A DNA stretch of 64,000 nt from Leisingera sp. SS27 (GTDB taxonomy: Bacteria; Pseudomonadota; Alphaproteobacteria; Rhodobacterales; Rhodobacteraceae): the NCBI RefSeq assembly GCF_028368855.1, contig NZ_JAQNCY010000003.1, positions 62,001 through 126,000 of the forward strand, in the 5' to 3' direction. The notes beneath the pieces are model-generated. The model searched no databases. It was not told the origin of the DNA and saw only the letters and a list, made by a program, of their open reading frames with translations. Within the stretch, counting starts at the first letter, position 1; each line of letters opens with the position of its first letter. Of the stretch, positions 61,415 to 64,000 are shown in pieces. Made by a program: the position numbers and the translations under genes.

Positions 61415-63307
61415 TTATTCTGCGGCTTCCGATGACCTCTTGCGCTTCCGCTCAGCCATGTCGAAGATCGCGCTTTCGATGGCTTTTTCCAGTTCCTGGG
61501 CCCGCTCGATGTAGGCCGGGTTCTGGCTGGCCGGAACACCCGGCATCCAATGCTGCGCCAGGTCGCGCAAGTTCTGGCGGTCATGATTGTAGAAGGTCTG
61601 CGCCGCCTGTGCGGCTTCATATTCGCTGAGGCCGACGTTTTCGAGCACGTAGCGGCCTGCGCGAACTGAGCTGTCGAACAATTCCCGCACAATGTCGTCG
61701 GCACCGGCCTGATACAGCTCGTAGACGTGATTGCGGTCCTTGGCGCGGGCAATGATGTGCAGGTCGGGGTAGGCGCGGCGCACATAGGACACCATTTTCA
61801 CCACGCCTTCCGGGTCGTCCAGCGCCACCACAAAGACTTTGGCCTTTGCAATGCCTGCGGCCTTCAGGAGTTCGGGGCGGGTGGGGTCGCCGAGGAAACT
61901 TTTGACCCCGAAGCGGCGCATCAGTTGCACCGCTTCCATATCGTGATCAAGCACAACAGTCTTGAAGCCGCTGGCCTGCACCAGCCGGTTGACGATCTGC
62001 CCGAAACGGCCGATGCCCGCGATGATCACCGGCCCTTCTTCGTCGATTTCGTCCGGTTCAGGTGCCTGCAGCGGCTCTCCCATGCGCTTGGACAGCAGAT
62101 CATAGGCGATGAACAACAGGGGAGTGATCAGCATAGACAGCGCGATCACCAGCAGCAGTTTCTCTGACAGTGCCGCGGGAATAACGTTTAGCTGGGTGGA
62201 GAACGCCAGCAGGACAAAGCCGAATTCCCCGGCCTGTGCCAGGCTGAGGGTGAATAGCCACAGCCGGCGCCGGCGCAGCCCGAAGGCACGGCCGACAGCA
62301 AACAGCACTACTCCCTTGGCGAAGATCACCAACAGCGCCAGCCCGATCAGATCGCCGGGGTCGGCCAGGAACTGGCGGTAATTGATGCCGGCCCCCACGG
62401 TGATGAAGAACAGTCCGAGCAAAAGCCCCTTGAATGGGTTGAGGTCGCTTTCCATTTCGTGCCGGAACTCGGAGTTGGCCAGCACCACGCCCGCCAGGAA
62501 GGCGCCAAGCGCCGGAGACAGGCCGACAAGTGTCATCACGAAGGAAATGCCAACCACAATCATCAGCGCCAGTGCCGTATACATCTCGCGCAGGTTGGAG
62601 GCGTGAATGAAGCGGAACAGGGGCCGGGTCAGGTAAATGCCTGCCAAGATGATGAGGGCGATCGCAGCCAGGGTCACCAAAGCCACGGCCCAGCCGGGCA
62701 GCCCCTCTACCAGTGACAAGGAGCCATGCCCGCCGCCATGCCCGCCCGCAGCTTCACGGCTGATGGAGCCGTCGGCAGAGAATTGCGGAATGGCGTAGGT
62801 ACCCAGAAGCGGCAGAAAGGCGAGGATCGGAATCACCGCGATATCCTGCGTCAGCAGCACCGAAAAGGACGCGCGGCCACCGCCGGTCTGCATCAGCCCC
62901 TTTTCCGATAATGTCTGCAGCACAATCGCGGTGGAAGACAGCGATAGTGCCAGCCCCACCGCCAGGCTCACATGCCATGGCTGACCCATGGCCATTGCTG
63001 CGCCCATCAGGACAATTGTCGAAGCAGTGACTTGCATGCCACCCAAGCCAATCAGCTTGTCCCGCATTGCCCACAGCGCGCGGGGTTCCAGTTCCAACCC
63101 GATCAGGAACAGCATCATCACCACGCCAAATTCAGCAAAATGGCGCAGATCTTCGGTTTCAGCGCCGGTCAGACCCAAAACCGGGCCGATGGCAATGCCG
63201 GCCGCCAGATACCCCAGCACCGACCCCAGGCCGAGACGTGCTGCCAAAGGCACCGCGATGACCGCGGCGCCCAGGTAAATGGTTGCCTGATAGAAAAACT
63301 CTTCCAT
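61415..63307 (-). CDS. CPA2 family monovalent cation/proton antiporter (KefB/YbaL-like)
   Basis: 630 residues from the ATG at 63307; an upstream in-frame start at 63343 adds a non-hydrophobic stretch with Cys and His not expected in the family. About 12 membrane helices are followed by a C-terminal RCK/TrkA-N domain with VIIAGIGRFGQIVNRLVQ and an NAD-binding pocket ending in VLDHD. Probably a glutathione- or nucleotide-gated potassium efflux system. No KefF/KefG partner gene is adjacent. Confidence 0.88.
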   Translation of the reverse strand: MEEFFYQATIYLGAAVIAVPLAARLGLGSVLGYLAAGIAIGPVLGLTGAETEDLRHFAEFGVVMMLFLIGLELEPRALWAMRDKLIGLGGMQVTASTIVLMGAAMAMGQPWHVSLAVGLALSLSSTAIVLQTLSEKGLMQTGGGRASFSVLLTQDIAVIPILAFLPLLGTYAIPQFSADGSISREAAGGHGGGHGSLSLVEGLPGWAVALVTLAAIALIILAGIYLTRPLFRFIHASNLREMYTALALMIVVGISFVMTLVGLSPALGAFLAGVVLANSEFRHEMESDLNPFKGLLLGLFFITVGAGINYRQFLADPGDLIGLALLVIFAKGVVLFAVGRAFGLRRRRLWLFTLSLAQAGEFGFVLLAFSTQLNVIPAALSEKLLLVIALSMLITPLLFIAYDLLSKRMGEPLQAPEPDEIDEEGPVIIAGIGRFGQIVNRLVQASGFKTVVLDHDMEAVQLMRRFGVKSFLGDPTRPELLKAAGIAKAKVFVVALDDPEGVVKMVSYVRRAYPDLHIIARAKDRNHVYELYQAGADDIVRELFDSSVRAGRYVLENVGLSEYEAAQAAQTFYNHDRQNLRDLAQHWMPGVPASQNPAYIERAQELEKAIESAIFDMAERKRKRSSEAAE

Positions 63308-63395
63308 GAAACAGGTATCGCAAGCCTGCCGGTGCCTTGGCAATGGCTTTGCAGCGGCAGGGCTGGCTGTTATGGCAAATGAGCGCCTGCGGGCG

Positions 63396-64000
63396 CTACT
63401 GCTCCAGCATACGAATGTCTTCGCTGAGGCTTGCGATCCGGTCCAACCGCCGTGAAATCCGTTCCTGGAACCCGCCGAGCTGGTCGATGATATCGGCCAG
63501 GGTCTCCCCGGAATCAGTCAGCCGGGCGCTTTCGATCTTGAGGAGCACACGCGTGGAGCTGAGGCCCAGGAAGTGACGATGCATGATCTGGCAGGCGCCG
63601 GTGATGCGCGCGGCTTCCTCATCCACTTCCTTCATTCCGTCCTCAGACCGTTTCACCTGGTCTTTCACAAGGTCCCCCAGGATTTTTCGCTCATCCTCCA
63701 TGTCTGCGCTGCCCAGGTCACGGCGTTCCTTCTGCAACTGTGTGTCGCATTCGATCAGGATGCGGGCCATTCCCTCGACAAAGAGGCTGTCGTTCACTGA
63801 GGATTTGATCTTGGCGAAGTTGCTGTTCTCACCCATTACGTGGGCGCCAAACCAGTCGGACATTTGCCGGGACATAGCGCCATAATTCTGGGACAGGACA
63901 GTGACGGGGCCGCCCGAAGGTTCGATGCGGGAGGCCAGCACGCGCAGGTTATGCGGAATGGTGTGCATGGCATCGAAGTCGGCAATCAGCCCATCGGTTT
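63396..64000 (-). CDS. methyl-accepting chemotaxis-like protein, 5' truncated
   Basis: Open to the window edge on the minus strand, about 200 residues visible. HNLRVLASRIEPSGGPVTVLSQNY resembles the conserved hairpin tip of chemoreceptors (normally LLALNAAIEAAR), and the rest is long-helical (KERRDLGSADMEDERKIL), ending in a coiled coil. No N-terminal sensor is visible. It may instead be a degenerate receptor-like protein. Confidence in the family is modest. Confidence 0.55.
   Translation of the reverse strand, partial: TDGLIADFDAMHTIPHNLRVLASRIEPSGGPVTVLSQNYGAMSRQMSDWFGAHVMGENSNFAKIKSSVNDSLFVEGMARILIECDTQLQKERRDLGSADMEDERKILGDLVKDQVKRSEDGMKEVDEEAARITGACQIMHRHFLGLSSTRVLLKIESARLTDSGETLADIIDQLGGFQERISRRLDRIASLSEDIRMLEQ

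Noticed and set aside
1-64000. CRISPR array, prophage, insertion sequence or integrase
   Set aside because: No regular repeat-spacer pattern, transposase, integrase or phage structural gene was recognised anywhere in the window.

Overview
The window reads as a GC-rich alphaproteobacterial chromosome segment, most likely from the roseobacter branch of Rhodobacteraceae (Leisingera/Phaeobacter/Ruegeria-like). Reasons: a histidine tRNA with A73 and no encoded G-1 (an alphaproteobacterial trait), a SUV3-type helicase next to an S4 protein, FdxA and CarD, a heterotetrameric sarcosine oxidase operon, a RibB protein with a degenerate RibA-like half, and several small families typical of this group. 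The genus is inferred from gene content, not from an alignment. No insertion sequence, prophage, CRISPR array or rRNA operon was seen. Coding density is high and most genes are core metabolism or information processing.

Layout. 1-0.9 kb: 3' end of a diguanylate cyclase and tRNA-Glu. 0.9-5.6 kb (minus): hom, glpX, recJ and a small lipoprotein. 5.7-12.2 kb: accessory genes, namely a TetR regulator with a GNAT enzyme, an ABM monooxygenase-like protein, a pirin, a soluble RdhA-like corrinoid Fe-S protein, a LysR regulator divergent from a beta-hydroxyacid dehydrogenase, and a membrane protein. 12.2-15 kb (minus): three coupled TadE/TadG-like genes, one with a von Willebrand A domain. 15.3-22.1 kb: glutamate dehydrogenase and soxBDAG. 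22.1-26.6 kb: a small exported protein, dnaG and rpoD. 26.6-30.2 kb: small hypotheticals, including three tandem paralogous secreted proteins. 30.2-40.6 kb: yjbQ, nrdR, ribD, then a capsule Kdo-transferase/export module on the opposite strand, then ribE, ribBX, ribH, nusB. 40.6-46.9 kb: mmcB, an RTX-like protein, small proteins, tRNA-His and rluD. 47-48.4 kb: rpoH and a 460-base noncoding stretch rich in CTGG motifs. 48.4-54.9 kb: a DksA-like zinc finger, a GFA protein, a glycine amidinotransferase-like enzyme, GNAT, oligoendopeptidase F, a lysophospholipase-like hydrolase, an SCP2 protein and a TPR protein. 55-59.4 kb: SUV3-like helicase, S4 protein, FdxA, CarD. 59.4-64 kb: cobS/cobT divergent pair, a CPA2 potassium/proton antiporter and the end of an MCP-like protein.

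Functional themes. Riboflavin synthesis is nearly complete here (ribD, ribE, ribBX, ribH), but the ribBX product lacks the zinc cysteines of GTP cyclohydrolase II, so a separate RibA must be encoded elsewhere. Cobalamin lower-ligand assembly (cobS/cobT) is present, as is one protein that probably uses a corrinoid. Both the housekeeping sigma factor and the heat-shock sigma factor lie in the window. The most unexplained sequence is the strand-asymmetric CTGG array after rpoH with two adjoining inverted repeats, followed by the tandem secreted-protein family and a structured noncoding region upstream of mmcB.
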